In this document: positions 38,101 to 42,979 of the stretch, piece by piece
How the letters are laid out: each line of letters opens with the position of its first letter
Numbering within the stretch: position 1 is the first letter of the stretch
NCBI RefSeq assembly: GCF_947503795.1
Contig: NZ_CANNEZ010000002.1
Location: 1 to 64,000 of the forward strand
DNA from: an uncultured Jannaschia sp.
GTDB lineage: Bacteria > Pseudomonadota > Alphaproteobacteria > Rhodobacterales > Rhodobacteraceae
Direction: 5' to 3'
DNA length: 64,000 nucleotides
The notes under the pieces: model-generated
The model's database searches: none
The model's input: the letters and a program-made list of their open reading frames with translations, nothing else
What the model was told of the DNA's origin: nothing
Translations under genes and position numbers: made by a program

Positions 38101-38932
38101 CGCGCCCGCCCCGCGCGGCCCGGATGTTGCCACCGACCGACGCGCTGCCGGCACCGAAGCGGATAACCCCGCCCTCGACCCGCGCGCCGGTGGCCTGCGG
38201 GATGCCACTGGTGTTCACGGCGACGGGGACCGAACTGCCCTCTTGGTCCGGGGCATCGACCGTGACCGAACCGTTCAGGACCAGCGCCGCGCCGATATTC
38301 AGCTCCAGCGCCGTGACGTTGACGATCGAGCCCGGCGCGAACGTGACGTCGGCATCGGCCAATGGCTCCTCCCCAGCCATCAGCGTGTCCATCGCATCGC
38401 TGCTGCCCGAGAGCACATCCGCCCCGAACGCCGCTGTCGCCGTCGACATGATCAGCGTGTTGGCGTTGATCCGGCCCGTGCCGCCGACGACGAAGCCATT
38501 GTGGTCGAGAAGGAAGACCCGGCTGGTGTTCGCGCCAGCCGCGTCGCCTGCCTTCAGCGTATTGAGCGTGCCGTCGATCCGGCTGGCCGCGCCGGAGGCG
38601 TCGTTGACGACGTTGACCAGCGCCACGGTTCCGTCCGGCTGCACGAGGTTGACCGTCTCGCCCGCCCCGATGTCGAAGCGCCGGAAGGCGTTCAGGGCGA
38701 CGTTGTTCGAGATGGACCCCGTCGTGATCGTGCTGATGGTGGGATCGGTGGCATCGACCGATATGGTGGTGTCGGTCAGGCTCGTGCCGGCACCGCCCGC
38801 CCCTTCGGTCAGTTCGACCTGCGACCAGGCGGGCAGGACGGAGGACACGACAATCGCCGAGCTGGACAGGAGACCTGTCAGCCCGCGCGCCAGCGGCGCG
38901 ATCCGGATGCGATATGTCGGGCGGGCCGTCAT
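23174..38932 (-). CDS. Giant two-partner-secretion exoprotein (filamentous haemagglutinin / LktA-like adhesin)
   Basis: A single uninterrupted 5252-codon gene, about a quarter of the window. Residues 1-38 form an extended signal peptide ending SVLPAWSQ. Residues about 50-250 resemble the TPS domain recognised by FhaC-type transporters (NVVNDASG, then a beta-rich run with LDHNGFVVGG and INANTLIMST). The rest is Ala, Gly, Thr, Val and Asp-rich with degenerate units of roughly 90-100 residues that alternate an AxGxAxxxN strand and a VxAxxxVxVxA strand, consistent with a long right-handed beta-helix. Two helix-like inserts break this, at about 3177-3225 and 4110-4210. I noticed no cysteine. ATG 38932 directly follows the stop of the IalB-like gene. 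It is expected at the cell surface or released; adhesion is the family function, but toxin or biofilm roles are possible. Confidence 0.85.
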   Translation of the reverse strand: MTARPTYRIRIAPLARGLTGLLSSSAIVVSSVLPAWSQVELTEGAGGAGTSLTDTTISVDATDPTISTITTGSISNNVALNAFRRFDIGAGETVNLVQPDGTVALVNVVNDASGAASRIDGTLNTLKAGDAAGANTSRVFLLDHNGFVVGGTGRINANTLIMSTATAAFGADVLSGSSDAMDTLMAGEEPLADADVTFAPGSIVNVTALELNIGAALVLNGSVTVDAPDQEGSSVPVAVNTSGIPQATGARVEGGVIRFGAGSASVGGNIRAARGGRGGQINGAVASSLTIRSGAVLDVSGMALDGGTILFGGAEDGDFVGAPDSVLTFEAGSTVDAASAGGSGGFLYVSGASVRFGATMDLGPEGGALLDGRDIAFAGTTTTGGGDLAALARRAIAVEANARIDTTSGAVGGDLSLIAPSIDVAAGAALDADVAGPDAGGLIALLADQTMAEIGLPVAEIGATATIAVTGATLTGGAIVVSALAASSNSIDDATAAAVQGQIDQSEEDDGAITAAFALLSDGFDALARTGADAFGQLAPLQIRDLDATATIAITNSTLTARGNWSGAGLAAMAPDAVEGDIADNGVLRADGMQTRGYTALAGDPLSALTRLPNGFNPRTQSLYVHANAGVDVAIDPLALVLSAATSVTDVTATVRIDDSALTAIAGDIALTSSVSEAVDIELVTAGLGGFAASTVVNTQNSHNQLLVRGGSITARDGNLRAAALTGKSREITNRVGAGNGGQGAVAVTVSLGSSFTEAAIGGQITARDMSLKAETIRFETASETVSTLGGPDTAGSLATTSPAAAAGQVAAIAVRSRLQGEGSDEDATKNKLATSLAFDIQIDTAQTFATLGGSYRDPSGSGADLTLAAPTVDLSGALTLAATERFGRFDEGGAALNRTVRAQTQDVNSFISRLPGLGRGPEQGTDTVLVSAFSMSQMAGQVRAEIGTGATVTAADVTVDAVTQYQTTEQLTNFRQRWAVFMDELSTIDPGFVTGGAGDLPDLDDATDGLVFATTSTGSKSVQAASARNDQSYAMGANINVFETDNSAVARIADGARVTTAGDVTVRARQEAVFTHMSAASEGGSRLAPSGTASNLIGASVSVPRMLSSVLAEVGSGTVITARDLNILAETDVIQIGVARAGGSAAKASINGSVAANLFETTTVARLGETARVAAREDIRIEAIDRSMLLSLAGTKSGSGSIAFGASGVVNLVRRDTRAEIGRADNAALQAATVDSVISARSLSLRAGNTGLVFGSALAGSKVAGSAAGSAAEGAEDNDQELAVPTAFLDADDAAAVEAQAENQTAPDAGGATGSAGWAVSGAVVLNLFRTNDAQTNITTASRIDLTEDLALLADNTALDIGLAGGVAYGLGLDLGANALAGAVAVKTDDRDTRVALRGVTIDGRRVDAEARDAARSVNVAVGGAGGKNALVTLAGSVTTNIEGGETGVSLTDAVVTTRTVTSVLAANTGQQFGIAGAVSYGAGGMTSAGLGVAVNVSNRDALLDATRARLTGGALSLRSLTELEVYGAAAAAGLGKLSLAGAAVVNTVNGRAETRLSETEADGPAIAIASEAGNALWAYGGALSVGSTKALGMAITTNIQNGGAQTILRRSQVTGGGVEIGSLGAATLTARALGVRKSGTGAAGLAIAVNRTGMDVLTDLDGSRIVTSGNLAARSAARVTASGLALSAAIGGTAGINGTATYNDVANTVATRVRDSTGSGAPLLMARGSLALLSEAETRITLLGGGDAIPNANGNLSGGGTAGIGASITVNRTDNSVTTEITDAAVVQAFGQAAHDLGARLGVRRGATVDAFADTEVEALAVSAAAAGNAALTGIFVYNTLSDDALVALGDGRDVQLNLLATLDAAGASELGGTLDILGALGVAAGGTLVTDAAQATRVAARVSNAADTFAVAAAVSGGASVGASGTGTLIDSTATVRVNTARIGASSAVDVNADVSSRLSVMSFGAAGGKAAGAASVAYSAIRSAALVDLAGARITSRGTAAVTATTASDITGLAGNVAGGGGAGAGSVLVNVLAASAEVRSRGATELRYNLRDVVGPDGILGDIRPTYIPGVIAAEGDVEIAATVENVVTNTAISGAAGGGFVAFSSAIDLVESRALVDLGDAQTVTGADVAIAATEQTRLTNDVGVLAAGGAGAGGSLEYVDFAGNASVLIGDEARLTARGSLDINSTADRQVTGQVGMASVGGGTLTAAISILNLGGLATEASGEGAALVGAATGALAGDPTSDGGAGSLGGMSTRAGADGAASGVEADQATLAIGTSGRTDNVGVTIGANAILTATDRIDIDASIANGLSQRVGVVSASAASLSAAVGVTQLSSTATVAIGRGAAILSDGAIAIASTSGSRPGGNSVDATVFAAAASAFGNVGAGLVVVDVATRTSVDIADGVRIGNTAATDYGAAVTTGDPAAALQSSVAITSRRADTVAAEVTSIGLSATASIGAAIATATNRGTSDIDIGRGTGPEAIINSGAVTLAASDDGRVSATTQSAQGGTLAGMSGAISTTEARGATRIALTRATIDARTLDLRNTSAARSIATARGLSLGALAVGVTTAEARGDAVLTTTLSGVRIDAVDVEILTELSNARGTNVVADATAGAGGIVAGGGAVARALSNYTARTRVEDGDDPDRRTTILGVDRVLIETRAAGYGSQATASGITAGALAIGVVIAEAGQKGDGRRGRVLTEIDSGAISTFGTLYVASDNRQAVTVDVTSGSGGLAAGAGAEARSHVDTETRTTVGATRAGAAGRVVLTAGNPLDPESTRLNGGLSVRASEDVTLQSQLDNTSAALLGVSGAVATSSIASDVDVLIGGRTDAYANAFIVAATSKLTRPTGPYNIKSASGGGVALAAISSDIEAGFATDVTVEDAALMVQIGDPNRARSFFIGSETTLSIKDKLILDAGGALASPIGRSDVDVTQVGRVEIGAVRLIAAGDLEIYAGGSSDIRAEAHSTSYGLAGTASASTYATLNAINQVNIRPGADLLSYSDIVLRAGYGRSGAQEIDVNAEARSFNRTAIPINIDPIADATANLTSEVNIGAATRVIAYQDITIDATAGERNVVGYGLGKDFYRELISDAASLAGVSLVLDIKRGTSTDTGRGTVTVDGEVRAGAFARRILALNEADVLDNSQVETSLDSGVFERDADAPDPSLYRVERDVDLGALYTRRIAELQDLIDDPATSGADAARYTASQAVLVTRRAELAGQTSSVITVDYLRASEGSVRITGDALTGGATGSLYAAGEADILVQSTSGAQLNVSGLEITDVEGGEITFNQANIAAGSPLYDFDVGYGRLVDGANTITILTYEPSTGSPGPAAVGNVDVLGQLANYAGDVIINTELGSINQGAPITAEDVTMTAPFGSINVDPIPGVDNKGGAPTVTYRNLVNGAENYSDFLYDTFVVGFGRNVSRYDRTGTIPVASFYTLPPSGFISAGRDLTLLAEYTNINTLIRAGTGAYVVDIGAGIDTVVANLRTQGGTGRVRLDSATSEFRPGVVRTDQISSNTNARIFYNYETDQIEIEDMRVRGGAIYITSSVVSTGSGVLEAVDGYGSLTLTSEAMTDVVLHSVDLGGSANGTALAGLVRITDLSKLSNLTVDGRRQFLTTDYRSVGGVVSVYDNNLAADGSGGLEEYTDPATQNKLLRPAREITASKTGAGGTLFYDPTRGQDYVAITEETYLVRMDQYDVAIVTGSWTPSRQLALSAWYRKALVPNSTAGIVAGTSRDLASAQFDAPRIAPSVGNYAYRYAYTRQNTRIAPDTRSYQVTLANGRRETIQIDPSLYAEIDASRDLPVTPVNKSGPSAGFTRDLNIYPGDQSYYSLIYDIDPTLRAVEDELNGRHKIIDRRSALFFETERHEHRFKADYDIAVRFSGSQVADTSIMTRGNVILSEDLSNRFSDTAITSRAGSILTAQPGVDLKVGNLSLSAEAGRIGGVRGAMRLDLTDGATLNASAANGIDLFQTTGDLRIGTISTTARGATPFGAQVGAITLEAQGSILQADTAAARISGSDVSLTARSGMIARAGAAGPEALRLDTEEGRLDATAQGDVSIRDVAGDLGLGEVASITGSVTLDAAAGRILDRNNVEQRDTRTLAQLNDLWAQELGLTVGTAAFDARRTTQIDALELANTAAYRAYWARRTAAGGTGDLTFALDASVEAQMRAGTQGDAAVDAYIAGQQDLYDQWNADGAFDASYRYAASASEIAGITEGNAWTIADLTSSIRRGLVLETGDTKVRIETPNVTAPGDILLTARDGVGEIRDPYVIVKPVAGASLTEADIAALAVADKEDLGEDAAGNTTIRQEEDVNFAFVADPTGAITGTLSAGSAANEIYLAAETAARIASIEGEAAVELRISGAMTQTGAVPVSVIGRDIVLESGLDAGIGSAADPLSVGVLAGGGLTVRAGTDIFMRAPATGGHSGDIPIASAFAGGVLDLRADGAVTSSGTGADDRIIASDIVIAAAAIGTASSPLGLRLADGASGQVDLLSRTGGIDVFSTADLVLGRFESAAGGGLALRRGADLVLRGADVIRFAATDDLVLEVDGDLDVTASTGVAVAGGGLTLRSGGTIGGADLPLTTGVARLSYGPTATALADRALGLYLANAGDLAVGDLVSTDVAASEAVLSTTGTLSAARIESGGRVALSSGGAMTLNRARVARIDLRTTGGGADVTLADRDVTIERIALGGAGSALNLAVTGGDAHVAAGGIVADGAIALVADRDVTMAEGASISATSGPVSAQVTGDLTVGRIATGNASADALRLTVGGTLHPAGTGATAPALVANAAGAVTTLRLGASAATGASGLAVALDTLDAEVTAGDLHLYETDAITLRNLRTPGGQVDLFADGAVTVEAVTAANGITLAAGGDLIGDTALMDAPRVALFAFGGSFTDGVGGAFRGDVTNGSDLTLYARDHVRYTEAAGPLDARYAVAQTGDLELTTSDANAPLSVGLPGAGGTLTLSTTGDMTIDILGTGTLDLIDEGALALVYRGPNPYGTIEIPAPERLRLMARGPGATLTLGRAHIKGEADLQADVIRARIVDETPEDGVDLRLSGVGGVAATRVDLDVIAAGPGARQGAATVSFGRFGTGTITTTGPSIATEDVVIGTEAWFRQNGFDLFAKTSFDGIVPDADAQLLALEEVGGIRVPGRVTFTLAEGRRLESETLVVNRRLEDVAVDTARSYRGNVLSELVQTTGADNRASTARDGTSTRMLPLNFDLRFLGQPQGTARDDAVLRLPLVIARN

Positions 38933-39490
38933 CTACTCCGGGACGCGCAAGGCATCGAGGCCGGTCTTGAAGTAGGTCATGTCGACCCGCGTGACGATGG
39001 GGTTCGAATTCACGTCCGCGCGGTACCCGAAGAGGATCGCACCCGACGCGTCCAGCGCCTCCAGTGCCGCTGCATCCAGCGCCTGGGCTGCTTCACAGAC
39101 ATCGCCGAGGCAGCGCTGCCAGACCATTTCGATCTGATCCGCCTCGGCATCGTCCTCGGGGCGGAAGACCGCGCCGCCGGGCAGGTAGACGCCGATCGGC
39201 ACCTGCGCAAGGAGGACGGCGCCCCCATCCTCGACCGGGAAGGCGATCAACCGGGCGACCAGAGCGTCGCCCTGCCGCAGCTTCTGTTCCTGCACGAGGC
39301 GGCAGACATTGCGCGCCACGGTCACCGCCTCGCAGGTCACGAGCCAGTCGCCAAACAGCGTGTTGTTGGCCACCTCGGCCGGGCCTTCGGGGGCCGCGTC
39401 CTCGGCCGTCGCATCCTGCGCGGCGAGCGGGGTGGCGAGAAGGGTCGTGGCGAGTGCAAGCGCCGCGATCCGGCTTGTCCGCTGTGTCAT
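38933..39490 (-). CDS. IalB (invasion-associated locus B) family periplasmic protein
   Basis: A 185-residue exported protein: signal peptide to about residue 24 (cleavage near LAAQ), an acidic linker, then a domain with FGDWLVTCE and four cysteines (WLVTC, RNVC, RC, DVC) as in the IalB family of alphaproteobacteria. ATG 39490 is chosen because GGAG stands six bases upstream and the signal peptide begins there; the upstream in-frame extension overlaps the transporter gene. It lies between the TpsB gene (22 bases upstream) and the giant TpsA gene (no gap), so it is co-translated with them. A periplasmic helper for the huge substrate is a reasonable guess; no such role is established for the family. 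Confidence 0.78.
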   Translation of the reverse strand: MTQRTSRIAALALATTLLATPLAAQDATAEDAAPEGPAEVANNTLFGDWLVTCEAVTVARNVCRLVQEQKLRQGDALVARLIAFPVEDGGAVLLAQVPIGVYLPGGAVFRPEDDAEADQIEMVWQRCLGDVCEAAQALDAAALEALDASGAILFGYRADVNSNPIVTRVDMTYFKTGLDALRVPE

Positions 39491-39512
39491 GGGAACTCCG
39501 TCCATTGCATGT

Positions 39513-41087
39513 TCAGAAGGCATAATCCGCGCCCAGATAGAGGCGCGGGTTCATATCGGTGAGGCCGGTCGCCTGGACCAGCGGGACGCCCACATACCCC
39601 AGGAGGCCAACCTTGCCCGACCCGAGCCGCGCGCCGACCCCGGCGGAGGCGAGGAAGTCGTTGCGATCCGCCGTGCCTCCCGGCGCCGCGAAGGGCCGGA
39701 TCAGGGCCATGTCGACGAAGGCGAAGGGCGAGAGGTTGGCCGTGTCGAGGATCGACGGCGCGTCGTCGGCTTCCGCGAAGCACGGGGCGGGACAGGCCAG
39801 TTGCAGGCGCGCGACCGCGCCGCTGTCGCCGCTGCGGATGTCCTTGGGGTAGCCGCGAAGCGAGGCCGAACCGCCCGCCGCGATACGCCGCTTGACCGAG
39901 AGGTTCTGTCCCTCGGCGACCTGCCAGTCGACATCCGCGTCGAACACGTAGCGTGAGGAAACCCGGCGAGCATAACTCAGGTCACCGTAGAGAAGTGCGA
40001 AGGGTCCGTCGGTCAGGCTGGCGCTGCCGGTATCGACCTCGCCCAGCTTCGCGCCGACCGACAGCGACCAGGCCGAGGCCGCGCCCTGACGCTGATATCC
40101 GATGCCGAGATCCAACTCGACCAGTTCACCCGCCTGCAGGGGTGTCCCCGCCAGAGCGGATTCCGAGGTTTCGACGTTCACGGCCGCCTGCCACGTCCAG
40201 TAGCGGTCGCGCCCGATGCGGAACGGTTGGGCATAACCGATCGACAGGCTCGCCTCGTCGGTCTGGACGTCGAGAATGCTGAACTCGCCGCGCACGACTT
40301 CCGTATGCGAGACTGATGCGGCAACATTCACGCTCCCGCCGCGCAGGCCGACGGGCCGCTTGTAGAAGACCGACAGCGCCTCGCTTCCGGCCGTCGCGGC
40401 CACCCGCGCGGTCAGGGTATCGCGCATCCCGGTCAGGCTGCGGACGGTGCCGGTGAGCGACAGCTGGTTCCGCCCCAGATCCTCGACCGCGAAGTTGTCG
40501 TAGGACGCGATCCAGCTCCAGCGCGCGGGCTCCTCGATGGTGACGACCGCCGATGCCGTGCCGGTGGTCAGGCCCGGTGCAAAGGTCAGACGCGGCCGGA
40601 TGTCATAGGCGATGTCGAACAGGCGCAGGTCGCGCGCGAGCGTGTCGAAATCGGGTTTGGCCCCCACCTCGGTGGACAGCCGGTCGAGCACGAAGTCCGG
40701 CCGGGTCTGCACCGCGCCCTCGACCCTGACCGCGTCGATGGACGCTTCGACCAGTGTCAGGCGCAGTCGGCCGTCGACCACGTCCTGCGGCTCGATGATG
40801 GCCCGGGCCGTGACGATGCCGCGCTTGAGGTAAAGCGCCTGCACCGCGTCGAGCATCTTCTCGACATCGGCGAAGACGATATCGCGGTCGAGATAGGGCG
40901 CGACGGCGGCCTGCAACTCGTCCTCCGCGAGGTAGTCCGAGGGCGGGAACACCACGCCGGAGAGCTGGAACGTCTGCGCCACGGCCAGCGCGGGATGGAG
41001 GACCAGCAACAGCCCGACGCCCCACGCAAACGTGATCGCCAGGCGGGCCGAACGGGCCCGGACACGCAGCCGATTGAGCCGTCGCAC
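39513..41087 (-). CDS. TpsB outer-membrane transporter (FhaC/ShlB family)
   Basis: A 524-residue outer-membrane pore for the adjacent exoprotein. A long signal peptide (about 1-38, ending ALAVAQ) is followed by POTRA domains (about 40-185; YLKRGIVTARAII is the typical strand) and a 16-stranded barrel ending in the aromatic residue of LGADYAF. The conserved loop-6 motif appears as LRGYP. I place the start at GTG 41087, which has GGAGA at a normal distance; the ORF could be extended to TTG 41138. As first gene of the operon it is transcribed from the gap opposite the regulator at 41294. Confidence 0.87.
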   Translation of the reverse strand: MRRLNRLRVRARSARLAITFAWGVGLLLVLHPALAVAQTFQLSGVVFPPSDYLAEDELQAAVAPYLDRDIVFADVEKMLDAVQALYLKRGIVTARAIIEPQDVVDGRLRLTLVEASIDAVRVEGAVQTRPDFVLDRLSTEVGAKPDFDTLARDLRLFDIAYDIRPRLTFAPGLTTGTASAVVTIEEPARWSWIASYDNFAVEDLGRNQLSLTGTVRSLTGMRDTLTARVAATAGSEALSVFYKRPVGLRGGSVNVAASVSHTEVVRGEFSILDVQTDEASLSIGYAQPFRIGRDRYWTWQAAVNVETSESALAGTPLQAGELVELDLGIGYQRQGAASAWSLSVGAKLGEVDTGSASLTDGPFALLYGDLSYARRVSSRYVFDADVDWQVAEGQNLSVKRRIAAGGSASLRGYPKDIRSGDSGAVARLQLACPAPCFAEADDAPSILDTANLSPFAFVDMALIRPFAAPGGTADRNDFLASAGVGARLGSGKVGLLGYVGVPLVQATGLTDMNPRLYLGADYAF

Positions 41088-41293
41088 GTCGCTGTTTCTC
41101 CGTACCACCGTCCGACACCTGCGACGCGACTTCCCCAAATCACTCGCAACAAACGGGTTTCCTTCAGGGCCGCTATGTATCGGCGAAGCGAGGCGAAGTT
41201 GTGATGCAATTGTACCAAAGTGCCCCTATCGGCGCCCGTTCCCATCGGAGTATGCCCTAACGGCAACATGCCCGTCCGGAGCCCTACGCCCCC

Positions 41294-42973
41294 ATGCCCC
41301 AAGCGCCACGAGATCCGAGCGGGGCCCTCGCATCCTACGACGAGAGCCTGTCGCGTCTGGAGCGGACCATCCGGGACTTCGAGGAGGTCGACCCGAAACC
41401 CGGCGGCAGCCCCGATCTCGCGGACCGGGCGCAGGAGATGCTCTGGGCCTTCCTGTCGCCGGGCGAGTTGCATCGCCGCGCGGATGGCGCGTCCGACATG
41501 CTCGACAGCTCGCGCATCGGGGCCGCGATCATCACCGCCTCGGGCCTGATCTGCGAGGCGAATGCCGCGGCTGAGACCCATGACGGGCTGACCGTCGGCC
41601 GAACCCTCGCGGATTGCGGGATCGAGCCGGTCGGCACGCGCGTGTTCAAGGCGCTCTCGCAGAGCCCAGAGGCCGACGCACCCCGCCGCCACCAGATCGC
41701 GCAGATCCACACGGGCAGCGACGGGGGCGTACGAACCGTTTTCCTGTCGCCGCAACCCGTGGCGCCCGGGACCGATCCCCGCTGGCTGATGATCCTGTCA
41801 CCGCCGCCGGTGCCCATCGAGGCCTTCGCCCTGATCACCGACGCCTTCGGCCTGAGCGAGACCGAAACCGCCATCGCGGGTGCCTTCGTGCGGGGCCAGA
41901 GCCTGCGCCAGATTGCCGATCAGCGCGGCCGGTCCTACGCCACGATCCGCAACCAGTTCCAAGCCGTGCTGGAGAAGACCGATTGCGCGACGCAGGTGGA
42001 TCTCGTTCAGCTCGCCACCAGCCTCTCGCTGATGCAAGGCGCGGTCCGGTCCTTCGAGGGGCGCGCCGCCGCCCCGGCGCGCATCGACGCGGCGGACACC
42101 CCCCTATGCCTGCCCCGCCCCGGCGGGCGGCGGCTTGAGGTCCGGATCGACGGCGATCCGGGCGGGCGACCCGTCCTCAACCTCTTCAGCCTGTTCGGGC
42201 CGGGGGTGACACCCGCGATCGCCGGCAAGCTTCGCGCACGGAACATCTGTCTTGTGAGCCCGTGGCGACCCGGCTTCGGCGGCACCGACCGACCCCGCGC
42301 GTCCGAGGATTGGAACGCGTGTTTCGCAAGCGATGTTCGCACGCTCCTCGACAGTCTCGAAATCAAGCGCTGCGCCGTGTTGGCCCGCGCGTCGGCCTCG
42401 CAGAGCTTCTACGAACTGGCCCTCCGCCTGCCCGACCGGATCGCGTCCGGCACGGTCGTCAACGGACTCGTGCCGCGCCGGTACATCGCGGGCAAGCGGG
42501 CCGCATCGCGCTGGACGACCACGCTGATGAGCGCGTCCTTCGTGTCCTACCCCGTCGCGCGCATGATCCTCGCGGCCGGCGAGAAGCTGCTGCGCCGCTC
42601 GGATACGGTCAGCTTTCTGCAAAAGATGTATGACCATTCCGACAGCGATCGGGCCGCGCTGGGCGACCCCGACGTGGCTGCCTCGATCCTGAACGGCGTG
42701 TCGGATGTGGTGCGGCAGGGCCTCGATGCGGGCGTGAACGACATCGTGTCGGGCTTCGCCGCGTGGATGACCGATCTCGGCGCGCTCGACGTTCCCATCA
42801 CGCTCTATCACGGCCGGGACGACCCGAACGTGCCCTTCGCCAGCGTCGCGGAGTTCGCGCGCGACAACGGCCACTGCATGGCGCTCGTACCCGAGGACGG
42901 GGGCGGGCAGCTCTGCTTTTCGCATATCGACAAGGTGCTGGACATCGTTCTGGCGGAGGGCCCGCGCGCCTGA
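41294..42973 (+). CDS. LuxR-type HTH regulator fused to alpha/beta-hydrolase-like domain
   Basis: A 559-residue protein of unusual order. Residues about 60-160 look PAS-like (IGAAIITASGLICEANAAAE). A LuxR/FixJ-type HTH occupies about 185-245 (LSETETAIAGAFVRGQSLRQIA). An alpha/beta-hydrolase-like domain fills about 275-555. Its nucleophile elbow reads A-R-A-S367-A-S, lacking both glycines of G-x-S-x-G; a candidate acid is the Asp pair in HGRDDPNVP and a candidate base is His544. Catalysis is therefore doubtful, and the domain may serve as a ligand pocket. The gene is divergent from the two-partner-secretion operon (155-base gap) and convergent with the SARP-like gene, six bases apart. It may control either neighbour. 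Confidence 0.75.
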   Translation: MPQAPRDPSGALASYDESLSRLERTIRDFEEVDPKPGGSPDLADRAQEMLWAFLSPGELHRRADGASDMLDSSRIGAAIITASGLICEANAAAETHDGLTVGRTLADCGIEPVGTRVFKALSQSPEADAPRRHQIAQIHTGSDGGVRTVFLSPQPVAPGTDPRWLMILSPPPVPIEAFALITDAFGLSETETAIAGAFVRGQSLRQIADQRGRSYATIRNQFQAVLEKTDCATQVDLVQLATSLSLMQGAVRSFEGRAAAPARIDAADTPLCLPRPGGRRLEVRIDGDPGGRPVLNLFSLFGPGVTPAIAGKLRARNICLVSPWRPGFGGTDRPRASEDWNACFASDVRTLLDSLEIKRCAVLARASASQSFYELALRLPDRIASGTVVNGLVPRRYIAGKRAASRWTTTLMSASFVSYPVARMILAAGEKLLRRSDTVSFLQKMYDHSDSDRAALGDPDVAASILNGVSDVVRQGLDAGVNDIVSGFAAWMTDLGALDVPITLYHGRDDPNVPFASVAEFARDNGHCMALVPEDGGGQLCFSHIDKVLDIVLAEGPRA

Positions 42974-42979
42974 GGGCGC

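Noticed and set aside
23174-38932. Repetitive DNA that could suggest a CRISPR array or tandem repeats
   Set aside because: The repeats are degenerate at protein level (about 90-100 residues) with no identical short DNA repeats or spacers.
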